DNA of 64,000 bases from Bryum argenteum. Its lineage: Eukaryota > Streptophyta > Bryopsida > Bryales > Bryaceae. Numbering within the stretch: position 1 is the first letter of the stretch; each line of letters opens with the position of its first letter. The stretch covers positions 31,429,864 through 31,493,863 of the forward strand of contig CM073322.1 in NCBI GenBank assembly GCA_037043015.1. Reading direction: 5' to 3'. A program made the position numbers and the translations under genes. Shown piece after piece: positions 32,781 through 45,901 of this stretch. Below the pieces are notes generated by a model, which was given only the letters and a program-made list of their open reading frames with translations, ran no database searches and was not told the DNA's origin.

Positions 32781-33583
32781 GGCAATTTGCATAGTAGAAG
32801 TTGTATTACTCATGGGGAGAAATTTTTCTTGTATAAGGAAATAAGGTTTAGGTAGAACGCACATTTTTCCAAATTTTTTTTCTCTCAAAATTGAAATTAC
32901 TACAAATTAAAAAGGTGAACAGTTGATCCGGACTAGTTACCAATATGTAGCTTCACCTGTAACCGATAACTATAAGACTACACTAAATTTGATAATTAGT
33001 GTTAGATACACTAATTTACATAAACATGTTATAAGTTTTTACTGTTGTTCAATAATTTTACCCACTATATTGGCCAAGATGGGGGTCCTTATATAGTATC
33101 AAAATCAATGCTCTTGGTAAATTTTTTTAAACAAAAGTAAAAACTTATAGCATTTTCAAATCTTATAATAATCTAACACTAATTATCAAATTTAGTGTAG
33201 TTCACAAACACAAATTCACTAATTCTCGTGATGAAAACTGATGTAATTGAGCTAACCACATAACTAATAGTTGATATTGTCGTTCAGTAGAGGCCGGTCA
33301 TGCTTAAAGCCGAGCACAAGGCTAACAATAACCAAGCAGTCCGAAGTTGGAAAACCAGCACACCATGGCACCTAATTTTGCTGCTTAATTTAGTGCAGCC
33401 ATTCTAAACCAGGAAGGCACCATGCACAATCACAGAAAGTTGCCATGATTTTCACTGTTTGTCAAAACCAAATGTCGACAATTGGTCAATCAGACCGTGG
33501 CAATTGGGGAGTCTACAACTTGGGCATGGGGACCATATCGACTATGGGTTCCTCTACCTTAGTGCAATTTCTAAATCAACTGG

Positions 33584-33633
<50 letters not shown>

Positions 33634-34086
33634 ACTGGATTTTGGACTGCAAGATGAATCTATGTATGGTATTTAGTGTGGGCACCAAAGAGATCAAGAA
33701 GTTGTACATGTGCAAGTGCAGTAAACCCAAAAATTGTGATTCTGTACTGGACGATTTATCTCCCAATATTTGCTTGCTTGCCCATATGATGAACGCCACC
33801 ACTGTACTTCAAATGAGTGGCGAGACGAGATTTGATTCTCCGTTTGTTCGGACATCTTCACACTTGGCGGGCGGATGTTTCAGTTCCTTAGGTTGTGGTG
33901 GCTAACCTAAATTCGAACGATTAAGGTATTCTTGTTTTCTTGTGTAATAGCTAGTATCGGGAAACTTACACCGGGATTTCCGTTCAATTGGTGTGTGTCA
34001 TTGTGTATGGAGTCATGTAGGTGCATGTGGTTGTGCTTTATTAGGTGCCAATTCTCAACCATGCAATTTACTCTATCTTGCCATAC

Positions 34087-34367
34087 ACAATGGTGAAACC
34101 ATAACCTACCTAAAAAAGGTTAAGATCTTGTCTTTATAAAGATCTACCTCCCTTGCATGTACCTTATGCATACATATTTAGGGTGTCCGGCTTTAGGCGC
34201 CTATTTCTTTAATTCTTTTTTAATTATGTGTGTATTTTAAAAAACCCCAAAAATAGGGAAAGTTTGTTTTTCCCTATTCCTTATGCGTGAAAAATAGTAA
34301 CCCTCTCAAAGTATAAAGATTCCCTCACTTCCCCTAAGTGCACGACAATGAGTGGTTTCATCATATG
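34087..34367. mobile_element. Inverted-repeat element, family G, copy 1
   Basis: The left end ATGGTGAAACCA is mirrored by the right end TGGTTTCATCAT. It shares its left half (CTCCCTTGCATGTACC, ATGCATACAT, CCACAAAAATAGGGAAA-like) with 32538-32760. It shares its right end (TAAGTGCACG) with 35146-35706. Confidence 0.6.
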
Positions 34368-35145
34368 TAATCTTGAATAAGGGAGTCTTGCCATAGCTCA
34401 TATGCTGAGCAACATTAGAAACCAAGCAATATGCTTGTCTTTCCATGAGGAAGATTCTAGCCTTCAAGCTCATTCCTAAATGTACATCAGAGCTTGATTG
34501 GTTTATTGTACACCTTTGTGCTCCAAGACTTTTATTTCTACCATATTCCTTGGTCAAAAAAATAAAATTACCCAATTTTTGTATCACTCAATTACTTAAG
34601 AATTTGTCCGTCCACACAATTTTCTTTTGTCGCCAAACTCTCTGCAGATTTCTCTCACTAAAATTTGGGTGGTTTTTGAGCGGAACTCTTTCTATGCTCG
34701 CTTTCTATCATGAAATCCACCATCGTTCCTTCCGTTCAAGTGCATCATTATATACAATTAGTTTGATGGAAATTGAGAATCTCAACACTCTTTCTCCAAT
34801 ACTTGTTTTCATAAAATCAAAAACCATATTTCAACTAGAAGACATAAATCTTCTCAATAAGGATCGGCTACTAACGGATCGTCTTATGCAATGGTGCTAG
34901 CGGAAAGTAGTAATAAGAATCTTAATGGCATGGCAAGTGCAATGTGTCCGAATTCATGTCATCTATAATGCTCGAATTGTCGATGTTGATTATAAAACCT
35001 CCCCTCATAGTTACCATATAGTGACAAATTCTGTTTTGTGAGAATGCATGTGTACAAGTCTTTGATTAGCAAACACCCCAAATGGTTGTCACAATTATAA
35101 GCTTGTGAACTTTTTAGTTAGAATATGTAAGTCCTTTTATTCAAT

Positions 35146-35706
35146 TTATGGTGAAACCACCTATAAGCGTGCGGCCCCCATGTCCGTTCCCTAGGAACAA
35201 TAGCATGAGTAGACAACCTTCTCCCTTAATCGTGTAAATTGTGGAATGTACACATGCAACACACAATTTTAGGATGAATTTCATCAATTGTAGTATGAGA
35301 AGAGCACAAATGTAAGATGGATTCATTGTGTTGCAGGAGCCATTTACTTAAACTGCCTTTCAACCCACATGGTAGAATGGAGCTCTATGCTCATTCTAAG
35401 TCCTTTTTGCTCATTCTTTGTGTTCTCCCTTCCTTCTCCTTCTCAACAGAAATTAGGCACCCACATGTTTGAAACTAGGGGTACCTATGTCCAACTATAG
35501 GTAGCTAAGGCACTCTTGTTTGAGAATCCACAGTAAATCGAATTTAAATCCAAAGAAAAAAAATCACATCAGTGACCAGTTCCTTATATTCGCTAAATAA
35601 AATTTTAAAAAAGAAAAGAAAAAAGAAAAAAGAAAAAAGAAAAACACCTCATAGCAACCATGCTAATTCCTTTTAAGTGCACGGAAATAGGTGGTTCCAC
35701 CATATG
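35146..35706. mobile_element. Inverted-repeat element, family G, copy 2
   Basis: Ends ATGGTGAAACCACCTAT and ATAGGTGGTTCCACCAT are mirror images. The interior is diverged and includes a GAAAAAA microsatellite (35605-35640). No transposase. Confidence 0.6.
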
Positions 35707-36039
35707 TTGGATTGATGTAGCTTCTATTCAAGGTAAACTCCAAGGCTTGACAAATTTCCGTGAATATAATGAATGCACAAAATCAATACCTGTATTTTTT
35801 AACGCATATATTATCTAAAAAATGCATTAATTTGATGAAATTTTAGGAGTAGCGGTTCAAGCATTTATGAATCGTGAAGGATACATGCTATTTGTTTCTT
35901 GTACAAACTTTAGTGGGATGTTTCTAAAAGTTAGTAAATCTTTAAAATCAGAAGTTCACATTTGTGGGTTTATGCTTTTTGAATTTAATGTGTACAATGC
36001 AAACTTTCTCTTGTCTCTTTATGTATGTGAGGTCCTTAC

Positions 36040-36212
36040 CGTAACTAGGCTAGAAACTAGCGTAGTTATAGTGTCCACCCTCGAGAGGGGGAAATAGTAT
36101 TGTTCCAATTTTCCCTTGTCCGGTGGCCATCGGGATATTAGCATTACGAACGGACACTTCATTCACGCCGGCCCCTTAGAAAGGGACCGGAGTTTCTATC
36201 TATCTATCTATC
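36040..36212 (+). mobile_element. SINE-like element, copy 3 (5' truncated)
   Basis: Aligns with the last two thirds of 26015-26258 and ends in a clean (TATC)n run, as expected for a 5'-truncated retroposon. Confidence 0.55.
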
Positions 36213-36229
36213 AGAGGTCCTTACCTTTT

Positions 36230-39050
36230 TGCACTTCATAGGACTTTGGGGTATGCAACGTTCTCTTGTCAAACGTTGCTGAAATCAAGCAATGTTGTTG
36301 TACTTGCTTTAGCAACGTTCGTAGGGAAATAAGCAAAGTTACGGTACTCATAAGCAACGTCATTTAATATTCATAGATTTGATAATGAAGTTGTTGCAAG
36401 AGGAAGTAACATGATGTTGCTTCTCTTGAGCAACCATTAAGAGAAGTTGAGGTGAGATTGTTGGAATGTTTTTTTGTTTATTTTTTTATTATTTTTTATT
36501 TTTTATATATCAACTGTTGCTTTGATGAAGAAACGTCTTTGAACATGCTCTAGCATGGTATATAGGAAAATAAGCAATATTACCCGATCACAAAGCAACG
36601 TAATTTATAATTTCATAAATGTGAGGTTGAGAAGAAAACTAGAAGAAATATAGGACGTTGCTAGACTTGAGCAACGTTTACAAAAGAATGTTGCTATGAA
36701 TATTACAAACACTCTCTTCTAGTGGGGAACATTGTAAAAAATATTGTAACTCCCCCTCTCTCCTAGTAATGTTTCCTGTCCACTTAATAGTGGGACTTTA
36801 GATGGTGTATGGTAACATTATTCAACGTTACCCAAGTGAAGCAACATTGTGGTACTTGTTTTGGCAAAATTATCAACAAAGTAAGCAACAACATATTTTA
36901 TGAAAAACTCCATCTAAAATGGCATAGATTTGAGGTTAAAAACAATACTGAAATAAGCACCAAGAGGTTTCTTCACTTTAGTAACATGTATAAAAATATA
37001 GCACAAAACATTGCAAACCCATCTACACTAGTGTTTGAAACTTTTACCAGTTCAAAATTAGTGGAACGTGGCGTATGGATGAATGTACCAAAAGTACCGA
37101 AATCTACTTGCAATACTAAAGTGGAAGAGGGCTTGCAATTTTTTATTTTTTATTTTATTTTTATTTTTATTTTTATTTATTGTTTTTTATATATCAATCT
37201 TGATCTAGTGAAGCAACTTCTATGTATTTGCTCTAGCGGTAATTTTATTCTCATATCTATAAATTTTAAAAAAGTGTTGCTTATCGATATTGTCACGTTC
37301 CTTAATTTCTTGGGAATGTTGTTCCATCAAGATTTTAGGACGTTGCGTCACTTGAGCAACATTTGCCTAAAAACGTTAAATTTCTCTAAAACTTCTAGTA
37401 GTGTCTGTACATCCTATACTCAAAAATTTGTGCATTTTCACATTCATAAAACCTCAATTCTGTTAAAGTGGCATTGTTCCACTGAAATGGCTCCTTTTGA
37501 GGTTCTCAAAACAAAACAAATAACATAAGGCTTTCATTGTTAGTTTTTGACCTTTGAACACCATTGAAGGGTAATATTTTTTGGAATGGAATTCAGAAAC
37601 ATTTGAGAAATATTTGCCCTCGGACAAAATATTTGCCCTTTGATTGCTTCTAAAAACTGAGCTCTTGATATTAGGTAATTTTTGGTGATGATAGAAAAAT
37701 CAATCGATATTATGAAGAAAGTGCGTGATATTAAGAATGTGCCATTTTAGAGGCATAACTAAATATGCCTCTAAAAGAGCATATTGTAGACTACGGGCCA
37801 AAATGAGACATCAAGATTTGCCGAAATGGCACATATAATTGTTGAAGAACAGTCAAGATCTTATGTCGATCTGTACGACTACGTAATAACTCTTCGTACA
37901 TGATACGAGCAAGTTGAGTTTTAGTAGTTTTAGTTGAGTTTTAGTAGTGGACGGTACTAATCTTCACTAATCATGTTAAGTAGGCTCTAATTAGAGGAGT
38001 AGATCTCTCTCCTAGAGATAGCTATATAAGTTGTTGGCTTATGTTCTTCTTTTCATATGTATTTTTGACTACTAATGAATAAAGCGATCTTCTACAATAA
38101 TAATGCCATTTTGGCAAAATTGAGGTTGTATTCAAATCCTCATGTGTATGCAGTAAAACTTTTAGTAAGTTGTGTGCAACTTTTTATAGTTTAGACTATC
38201 ACATATGTACCTTCTTTTCAACATGGTCGGCCGAGATATATTTTCATAATTGTGAGGTTGGAAATATTGCTAGAGGAAGTACGAGAATGTTGCTAGACTT
38301 GAGCATTGTTAATAGAAAAACGTTGTAGAATATGTTGCACACCCCCTCTTCTACTAGTAAAAATTCACAAAGAATTTTTTTTGCAAAACATTAGAAATCC
38401 TTCTCTCTTATAGTAGTGTTCAATGTTATGAATCCAAACAATGTTATTTCCCTTAATTATTTCATAGTTATTTCTTTTTTCAAATAACAATTGTTCTTTT
38501 TTCTTCTTTAATCTTCCAAGAGAATGCGAGTGTCAAATCTTTGTATTTCTATTGCAGAAGACAAATTGGGCATCATTTCTAAGCTTTGTCTAAATTTTAC
38601 TAGCAATTAAATCCTATCTAAATGATGACATTGCAACTTGAAGACTTGATGTTATTAGAAATCTATTTACTTTGATGAGTTTTTCTTGGACTGTCATTGC
38701 AATATTATGATTCTTCTTTGATCTAAATTGCAAGTGTTGAGAGAGTTGATGCAAAGTATTGGTATTTTTGTATTACTAGGATTTTGGAGGTAGGTTCGCA
38801 ACGTTGTTCAACATTCCTCAAGTGACGTAATATCCTAATACTTGTTCAAGCAACGTTATGACAGAACTAGCAAGAATATTGTTTTATGAAACAATTCATC
38901 CAAAATTTTATGCATTTGAGGTTAAAAACAATGTTCCAGGAGGTTGTTTCACTTGAGTAACATTTATAAAAAACGTTGCAAGAAAACGTTGCAACGCCCT
39001 CTAGTAGCAATTTAAACTCTCACTAATTCAAAATTAGTCAAATGTGAGAT
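36230..39050. repeat. Cluster of GCAACGTT-rich repeats (CACTA-like subterminal DNA)
   Basis: At least five diverged units carry the same order of words. These are AAGCAACGTT, a TTTGAGGTT block, GGACGTTGC, CTTGAGCAACGTT, and a border resembling CCCTCTTCTAGTAGTG. Units are visible at about 36240-36720, 36725-37080, 37200-37410, 38220-38420 and 38790-39050. Dense repeats of one short word in both orientations near CTAGTAGTG-like ends are typical of CACTA transposon ends. No transposase is present. The spans between units (37420-38210) show nothing coding. Confidence 0.55.
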
Positions 39051-40329
39051 ATGGTGAGCATACCAAAATTGTTTTACTCCAATTATTGAAGAATAACTGA
39101 ATGATATTACAACAAAACTAATGTAAACCGAATTAGCCTCCCACAAGATCTGCACATTACTCTGAAATATTTCACCTAGCCATTCTCTAAGCAGAACTTG
39201 TCAAGAACAATTTCTGGTGCACCCAGTATAATTTTCAAAACTGCATAAGCATCCGAGAAGTTTTTAGTGTGCTACAGCTCCTCAAAAATCGGGATCTACC
39301 ATAAAATGGTTGATTGGGCTCGTAGGGGTTAAGGTCGAGGCACCTAAAACCAACCAGGCACCCATAACCAACCAATAGAGTATTCCAAATCCGCTCACAA
39401 GAAATCTCCCCGCCAAGCAGCCATGTTACTTAGGTTCATGATTGTGATTCTCTCAATTGATATAATGCATTGATTGGTTTTTTAAGAAATCAAAAAGAGT
39501 ATCTAAGTCGTTAGTTTCAACATTATCAGTTTTAGGTGAATCTACAGATCGGTGAAGTGTAGGAGTAACATTTTAGCTTTCAATCATTGTAAATTACATA
39601 TTGGAGCAAACATAAAATTTGAAGTTACATTCCTCATTAAAAAAAGATAAAAAAGAAATATCTCTTAAGGAAAAAGCACCCTTCATTGATACACCTCCCC
39701 TTTGGATGGTCTCTTAAATGAACGATTTTAGGTGCCTGGACCTTAATCAAACATCAATTCAAAGAGTGTAAGGGTCAAATCAATTGAGCCTGACTCCGCC
39801 TCAAGGACAAGATTGACTAAAGTAGCCAACAAATAATTGGGCATGAATAAAATTAAGGGCAAGGACATGAGCAGCGCAAATAAATGATTAAAGTGCAAGA
39901 CTCCCAGTACGTCTTCTTCGAGCCTCTCATGGCAAATTGCCATACATGGACGGTCATGTCTTTGCGATGATACAATTGCTGGCAATGCAAAAAACATACT
40001 CGTAGCTGCTGTTGTTGTTTTCAAGGGCCCGAGAGTTTTCGTGCTCATGAGCAGGTGACACTTTGCCTGGTACTCGTATTCTTGAGCAACACTTGTGGCT
40101 CCTTTCAACATGATAATGTCTGGCACTGTCAAGAATCACATCTGTGACAGTGTACAAAAACAATAGTCAACTGAGTTTTCAGTACTCAAATAATTCTGAA
40201 ATGTTGTAGTACTGCTTTTGGTGAAATAATTAGCAAAGAAATGGAAAGGAATGGAAAGAGATCTTTTATATCTGCTACCTGCTTTTTTAGGTGCAGGGAA
40301 AGGTGGGTATTTCAAGTGAGGTAGGGATT
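39051..40329. other. Gene-free spacer
   Basis: A lone right-end-like piggyBac terminus (GTAGGGG plus TTAA) lies near 39321-39334. An open frame on the minus strand at 39743-40132 is not recognised. Confidence 0.4.
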
Positions 40330-40560
40330 GCAGTAAGGTGAGGTGTCCTATAATGGCGCAATTTTCAGCACAGAAAATCTACAGGAATGTTGCCAGTGCA
40401 AGCAATTTTTGTGCATGGGGAAAATTAGTAGAAAACTAGAGCAAGTGGAATCATCATTTTTCGACTCTTCTACAGTAAGTAATGAATTTTTAAAGATGGA
40501 AATATAGGTGTTCCTAAAATGGTGCCCTAAAGTGACGCCCTATAATCTTTGCAGTGTGTA
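40330..40560 (+). repeat. Dispersed repeat R1, copy 2
   Basis: Matches 19860-20060 in the same orientation, including CAATTTTTGTGCATGGG and CGACTCTTCTACA. Confidence 0.6.
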
Positions 40561-40744
40561 CATGGTACTGTTGTATGGAGAAGCTATTATGTACGTGACA
40601 ATGAAGATTACTAGGGCTCCATTTTCGGCACTGCGCCATTTTTGGCTACTCTACCATAGGTCGTTCGAAGCTTTTGTGATGGAATGGGATAGCAGAATTG
40701 TTGTAAAAGGTAACTCAGTGACAAGAGTGTTCAACTTTTACTGC

Positions 40745-40981
40745 TTAACCCTTAAAAGTCCCTTGGGGATAGTATGTACGCTGTCGTATATATAATTAGG
40801 ATTTGCTACCAACAAGAAACTCTAAACTGGAATCGTAATAGCTCACTAGAACCGCATTATTTCAAATGTCAACTTCTTCTTTGAACTCAAACCCATTAAA
40901 GGTGTGCATTCACCCCAAATACAACCAAAATACACCGTATTCTACTGGTCGCCACGGCACTCTCAGACCTTTACGGGTTAA
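40745..40981. mobile_element. piggyBac-type MITE, family F, copy 2 (237 bp, inverted)
   Basis: TTAA-flanked, with ends CCCTTAAAAGTCCC and AGACCTTTACGGG. It is a near-identical inverted counterpart of 31366-31598. Confidence 0.85.
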
Positions 40982-41259
40982 GTCTATGAAGAGAATGGAG
41001 AGGCGAAAGTAGTGTCTTGTTTGTTTCTTTGATTCTTGAAGGAAGTGGTAGTGTGTGTGTGTTGGTAGTGATACTATACAAGAGGCGTTTAATCCATAAA
41101 TGAGTAGTGTTTTTTTTTGTAAGTGAGGATTTGATCAGCATATTGTTTGAGTAGAAGAATATTGCCTTGTAGATTTTATTAACCCATGTGATTGGTAGTA
41201 CAAGCCAATTTGTAATGATTTCTTGCCTCTTTTGACCTTATCACCCACAATCAGAATTG

Positions 41260-42069
41260 AATACTAGGTGCAACTAAATGGATTGTTCAACCATACCTCC
41301 CATACTTCAAAACAGGCAATAAAATTTCATCATTTTCACTTTAGAGTGAAAATTCTACCAACAAAGCTACTTCAATGAAAAAATTAACAATCAGAAAGTT
41401 GTTACCTTCATCTCAATATTACCCTGATACCAAAACTAAAATAAAAAATTCTTGGCTTAACAAATAGACTTGTAATGGTGGAAACTGCCCAAAAATTACA
41501 AGGAGAAAATAATCCAAATCTAGACACTTTGCACTCAAATCTACGCCTTATCTACAGAACATTTTCGATTTGGTCAGGATTTCTACTACTAAGACTAGAG
41601 TCTAATTGGAATCCATCCCAAATAATAAGTTTGAAATCTAATGAGGGATGACGAAGATAAATCATCCATTTTTTTCACTTTTTTCATTTTGGAAACATCA
41701 CTGCAAACCGATAGGAAAACCTACTTGGATCAAGAAAACTTCCAACAAGGAAGTTGTTGGTATGCATCCAAAGATCATGATCATGTATAAAAAACTAATT
41801 TTGGTTTCACATAATTGGCTTGCAATGGTAAAACATGCCCCACATTTGAAAACCCAAAACCAGAAGCTGCTTGTACTAAAATGCATGCCATTAATTCATA
41901 TTTCATTTTCTGGGTCTGCAAATAATATGACATAAAGTGAACTTGATTTGGGACCCGACCCAAATAATTTCACTTGAAACGGAGTTTGATTGAAAGAGCT
42001 GGGGCCGTCAAGGTTCCTGCTCTTCATCCAAAATGTAGAAAAACGACATTGGGGGCGTTCAAGGGTTAA
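41260..42069. mobile_element. piggyBac-type fragment, left end missing
   Basis: The right end GGGGGCGTTCAAGGG plus TTAA (42066-42069) is clear. Interior blocks such as CACTTTAGAGTGAAAATTCT are shared with 61640-61690. I cannot find the matching left end. Confidence 0.45.
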
Positions 42070-42390
42070 ATCTATCCAGTATGCCCACCCACAACGACGT
42101 AAACATCACTCAACGTAAGACATTCTAAAAATTAGGTCAACCAATACTACACAAAGTAGGCGGCAGAGATTCGGCACTGCTCGGCCCAAATTACATCAAG
42201 CAGCATTACAAAGAATCTTACAGGACCCTAGATTGCTCCGTAATCACGTAACCTTTAGAAAACAGGAGGCTTATTGCACATGCTGCCAACCTTGAATCTC
42301 AATTGTCCCGATGCGGTTGATCGAAGGAACACACTTCTGTGGATCTGTGGATCAAACTTCTCGATCATCACTTGAAGCGAATCGTGTTTT

Positions 42391-43927
42391 CTAGGTTTGT
42401 GGAAGCCAAGTCTGTCCATCAATCCAACTGAGTGTGGTGTATTGCGAGGCTTCACTGGGACTGAGCTCATGTGACCACGACACACGCTTCGATTGATCCG
42501 ACCCTGGCCCTGAACACTGGTACTGTCCGTAGTACACCGTCCTGCACCCATGCACAATATCAGTTGGGGAATCACACATTGGCTGCAGACTTGAAAGCAA
42601 GAGTGGCTTGAACGTTGCACATGATGTGATTCATCGATCGAGATGTTACTTACTTTTGTCTCTGCGAGCTACCCCAGTCATGCCAACCCTCCGGGATGAT
42701 TATGTTTTCCATGTAGGTGGTGATGTACACTGTTCGAGAGTAGGCCCCCCACGCTCTTCCCAAGTATACGTGACCTGTGCCTGTGATCTTGCAGTCGATG
42801 AACACGAACCCTGTGTCTTCGTTCGTGGACGATCGTTTCTGCGCTGTCAGGGAGCCTGAAATCATCGAGTCCTCAGCCATGGCGTGAAGCTCACAATTCT
42901 GCCACAAATCCAGTGATAGTTATCAAGTGAGGTAGTATTCAATCATTCATATTGCTTGAATGGTGTGTCAAAGGAGCGTCCAATTGATCGATAGATAAGT
43001 GGTCTCTAAAAGCGCCCCTGGAATGAAAGATAGTTACTAGACTAGGAGTTTTGATGAGGGTACCTTGAAGACAGATTTGGCGTTGCCAAAGATGAAATCG
43101 ATTGTGCCGGAGATGTAGGTATCCTTGAAGTAGTGTCGTCCAGCATAGTCGAAGAGCGTGTCTTGCCCACCATACATGCCGCATCCGTAGAAGGCGGCCT
43201 TGTCGGCAGCAAGCAGAACCGCCACAGCCTGACCATTCACAGCCCCGGGATTCGCAGGTGGAGCTGCATTCTGCAACAATTCCACCATCCTCAGCATCCA
43301 CAATCAATGAAGAAATGCTTTCAAACAGAAAAGAAGCACCCGTGCACGAAAAGAATCATCCACATGCTTAAGAGAATCTTTTGCATACTCACTACGAAAC
43401 CGATGCCGCTAGCCACGAAATTGGGCGCCCAGACAGTGAAAGTGGCGCTGTCCGCGGTCCCGCTCTTGCTGGCCGTGTCGGAATAGCTGATAGTGGTGGC
43501 CGTCACTCCAGCTCCTTGTAACGAGATGAACGGCTTATTATACGGGATGACCACTTTCTCACTGCAAGAATTCAACGTGGGCATGCAATCAGAAAAATTA
43601 ATTTTGCACGCGGCAGGCAATTTCAAGAGAGTTTCAAACGAGAACTTGGTCTTACTGGTATACTCCGGCTGCAATGTCAATGTGCACCCACTGCTCATTG
43701 TACTCGGGAACACTATCAATGGCAGCTTGAATTCGATTGAAATTCGCATTCCCTGTTTTGGAAACATACAAGTGATTTCCGACAAGTTTTGCATCTTTCT
43801 TTTGATCAGGTTCTAAGACTTGGTTGCCGAAGCTTCTAAACTTTGAGTGACCCTGAACTTCTTGACCGGAACAGCAAGCAGCAAAGAAAAGCAGCCCAAG
43901 GACAATCACTCTTTCGTGGGGCGCCAT
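42391..43927 (-). CDS. Pectinesterase (pectin methylesterase), secreted, complete
   Basis: Pectin methylesterase removes methyl groups from homogalacturonan in the cell wall. Five exons keep frame with GT/AG borders: 43927-43656, 43561-43393, 43270-43064, 42898-42654 and 42541-42391, giving 347 residues. The signal peptide is [20 protein letters not shown]; an in-frame ATG upstream (43999) would bury it, so 43927 was chosen. There is no inhibitor-like PRO region, so this is the short (type II) class. Motifs: GVYHEKVVIP across intron 1, [25 protein letters not shown] (catalytic aspartates) and LGRAWG (Arg and Trp of the LGRxW site). The C-terminus has [10 protein letters not shown] and WLPQT. 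Likely functional. Confidence 0.94.
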
Positions 43928-45901
43928 ATCCACTCTGACGATTGATACTGGTGTCAGGATATCGAGTGTCGATAGCTCTATAAAGGGCAAGTGCTCCAAG
44001 CCAAAAACTTAAATGCGGACTGCAGAAGCTCTCGGAACGGCAAATGCTTCAAGCCAGACAATTAAATGAAGCTATGGCGATCTTCATGACAACGACGAGC
44101 TAATACTCTGTCCAATTCTGCCAGTACTGAACAGCCTGCAAGTAGATCATGATGGATGGGATCCAAGAAATGCACAGGATTGTCTGCGCAGGTTGCCAGA
44201 AACGCCAGAGGCTCAAGTACCTCCCGAGCTGGTGATCTCACAAGTACCTGTCAAACAACGATGGTGTGCACACAAAAGTCTATCCTGGAATCATCAACCC
44301 TGAAAAGGCTCAAGAGCCTGGAGGCTATATGGGGTGGCACGACCATTGCATGTGTGCAGATGAATGATTCGGAAGCAGTCTGTGGCTTCGGACGACTTCG
44401 GTATCAATGTAAATGCGTCTGATTGCTGCGGCACTTTCCCGTAACGACAATTGTACTGCGGTCACTAGGTAGTTGCAGTGAGTGTGGGGGTTGGTACTGT
44501 GATTTGACCTTCACCTTTACTGTTATAAGTATGAGGTTCACTCATGCCAAGGTACTTATGTTTGTGCTCGATCTCAGAGACATCGACATTCAACCCAACG
44601 TTACTTTATGACCGCAAGCTTGCAATTCCAGCTCGAGGTGGACTTGTCTTGTGATATCTCGTGTTTGATTTACGAGAATTAAACAGTCTCTCTCTGAGCA
44701 GCAGCACGCATAATTTGGCAAGTAGCATTGATGATCGGTCACCACCATTACTAAATTTCAGAGCAAGTTGTGAAACTCTGAGCACGGAAATGTTAAGCAT
44801 CTTTGGAACAGAAATTTGGCATGTCGTTCGAAGGAACCTCCTGCTCTTTAACATCGATGCAATTTTAACTGCCAATCATCCAGGTTGAAGAAGGATAGAG
44901 CCTGCAAAGTTTGACCGCCATGCAGGAATCTTTTGGATTTGATTCGGAGTGATGCATTGTTGGGATACCATGAACACCCAAAGTCAATGATCATGTGGAT
45001 GATGAGGTGCAAGACATGATGTACAAAGGACAACATTTAAACGATTTGCTCGAAATCCTGAACCCTGATTGCTATCGACACACAAACTCTATCTTCCCTC
45101 CATTATTCGACTATTTAGTCCATTATTGTGAACAGGCATGACCGCATGACTGTTGCTAAAGGAAATCCGAAGATGAATCTTCGATCGTGAACAAGTTGCT
45201 GGAAAATGTAAGAGCAACCTCCAACAAATGGACGTGGGACTCGTTTATAATTATTCTGGTGGACCCGGTTGTGTCTCCGGCGGCAATCTCCGTATGAGGA
45301 CGCACCAACTCTTCTGCACATTGTCAGGCCCCTGCTTGTTGGTATAATCCTGCGGTTGCACATCTGTTAGAGCAGTCTCCACTTTACTGTGCGCACGTCT
45401 TCATGTCGCAGGCTGTAATTTTAGGGTTTAGAGCAAGATCCACTGTAACGTCCGAAATCACCCCCGGTTTCCTATGTGACGAGGCTTCGGAACAGTTGAT
45501 GACTGTAGGATAGTAAACGTGTGGCTCCGTTCATGCTTGAAGAAAAATCGGAGTTTTACACGATTACTATGCGTCACCTTCTCTTTACGATCACTCGAAA
45601 GAACTAGTTGAATGTTAGCTCCAATCATAAAGAAGTGTTACAGTTGATAAATCTGACCCATACGTCAATGGATTCATGGTGATTTGAACCTCGTATATTT
45701 CACTAAGATTGTCAAATTTTCAGAGTTTCAGTCGTCCATCTGAAATTCCACGCCACTATTTCAGAGCGCTCTGCACTCTTAAACATGATTGTCATCTTGA
45801 CGACTACTGCTAAACCGACAGTTTATGCCATACTTCTACATCAAACCTTCAATATAAAAGAGATAGATATGATTAGGGTACAATGGTGCGATTGCTTTCG
45901 A
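43928..45901. other. Upstream region of the pectinesterase and spacer
   Basis: No gene recognised. Short open frames on both strands (for example 44156-44422, 44661-44888) lack any family resemblance. Confidence 0.4.

Larger units (their letters stand above)
31599..36039. other. Repeat-rich spacer without recognised genes
   Basis: Contains a worn piggyBac-type fragment (about 31925-32110, related to 13290-13430), a run of 47 T at 33586-33632, and copies of the ATGGTGAAACCACC element family listed separately. The open frames here (for example 33459-33905 and 34445-34900) run through repeats and are not supported. Confidence 0.5.

Noticed and set aside
33459..33905. 148-codon frame containing a run of Phe
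   Set aside because: It is carried by a poly(T) tract; an artefact of the homopolymer.
36809..37528. 239-codon frame in the GCAACGTT repeat cluster
   Set aside because: It crosses several repeat units and a T-rich microsatellite, with low-complexity translation and no conserved motif.
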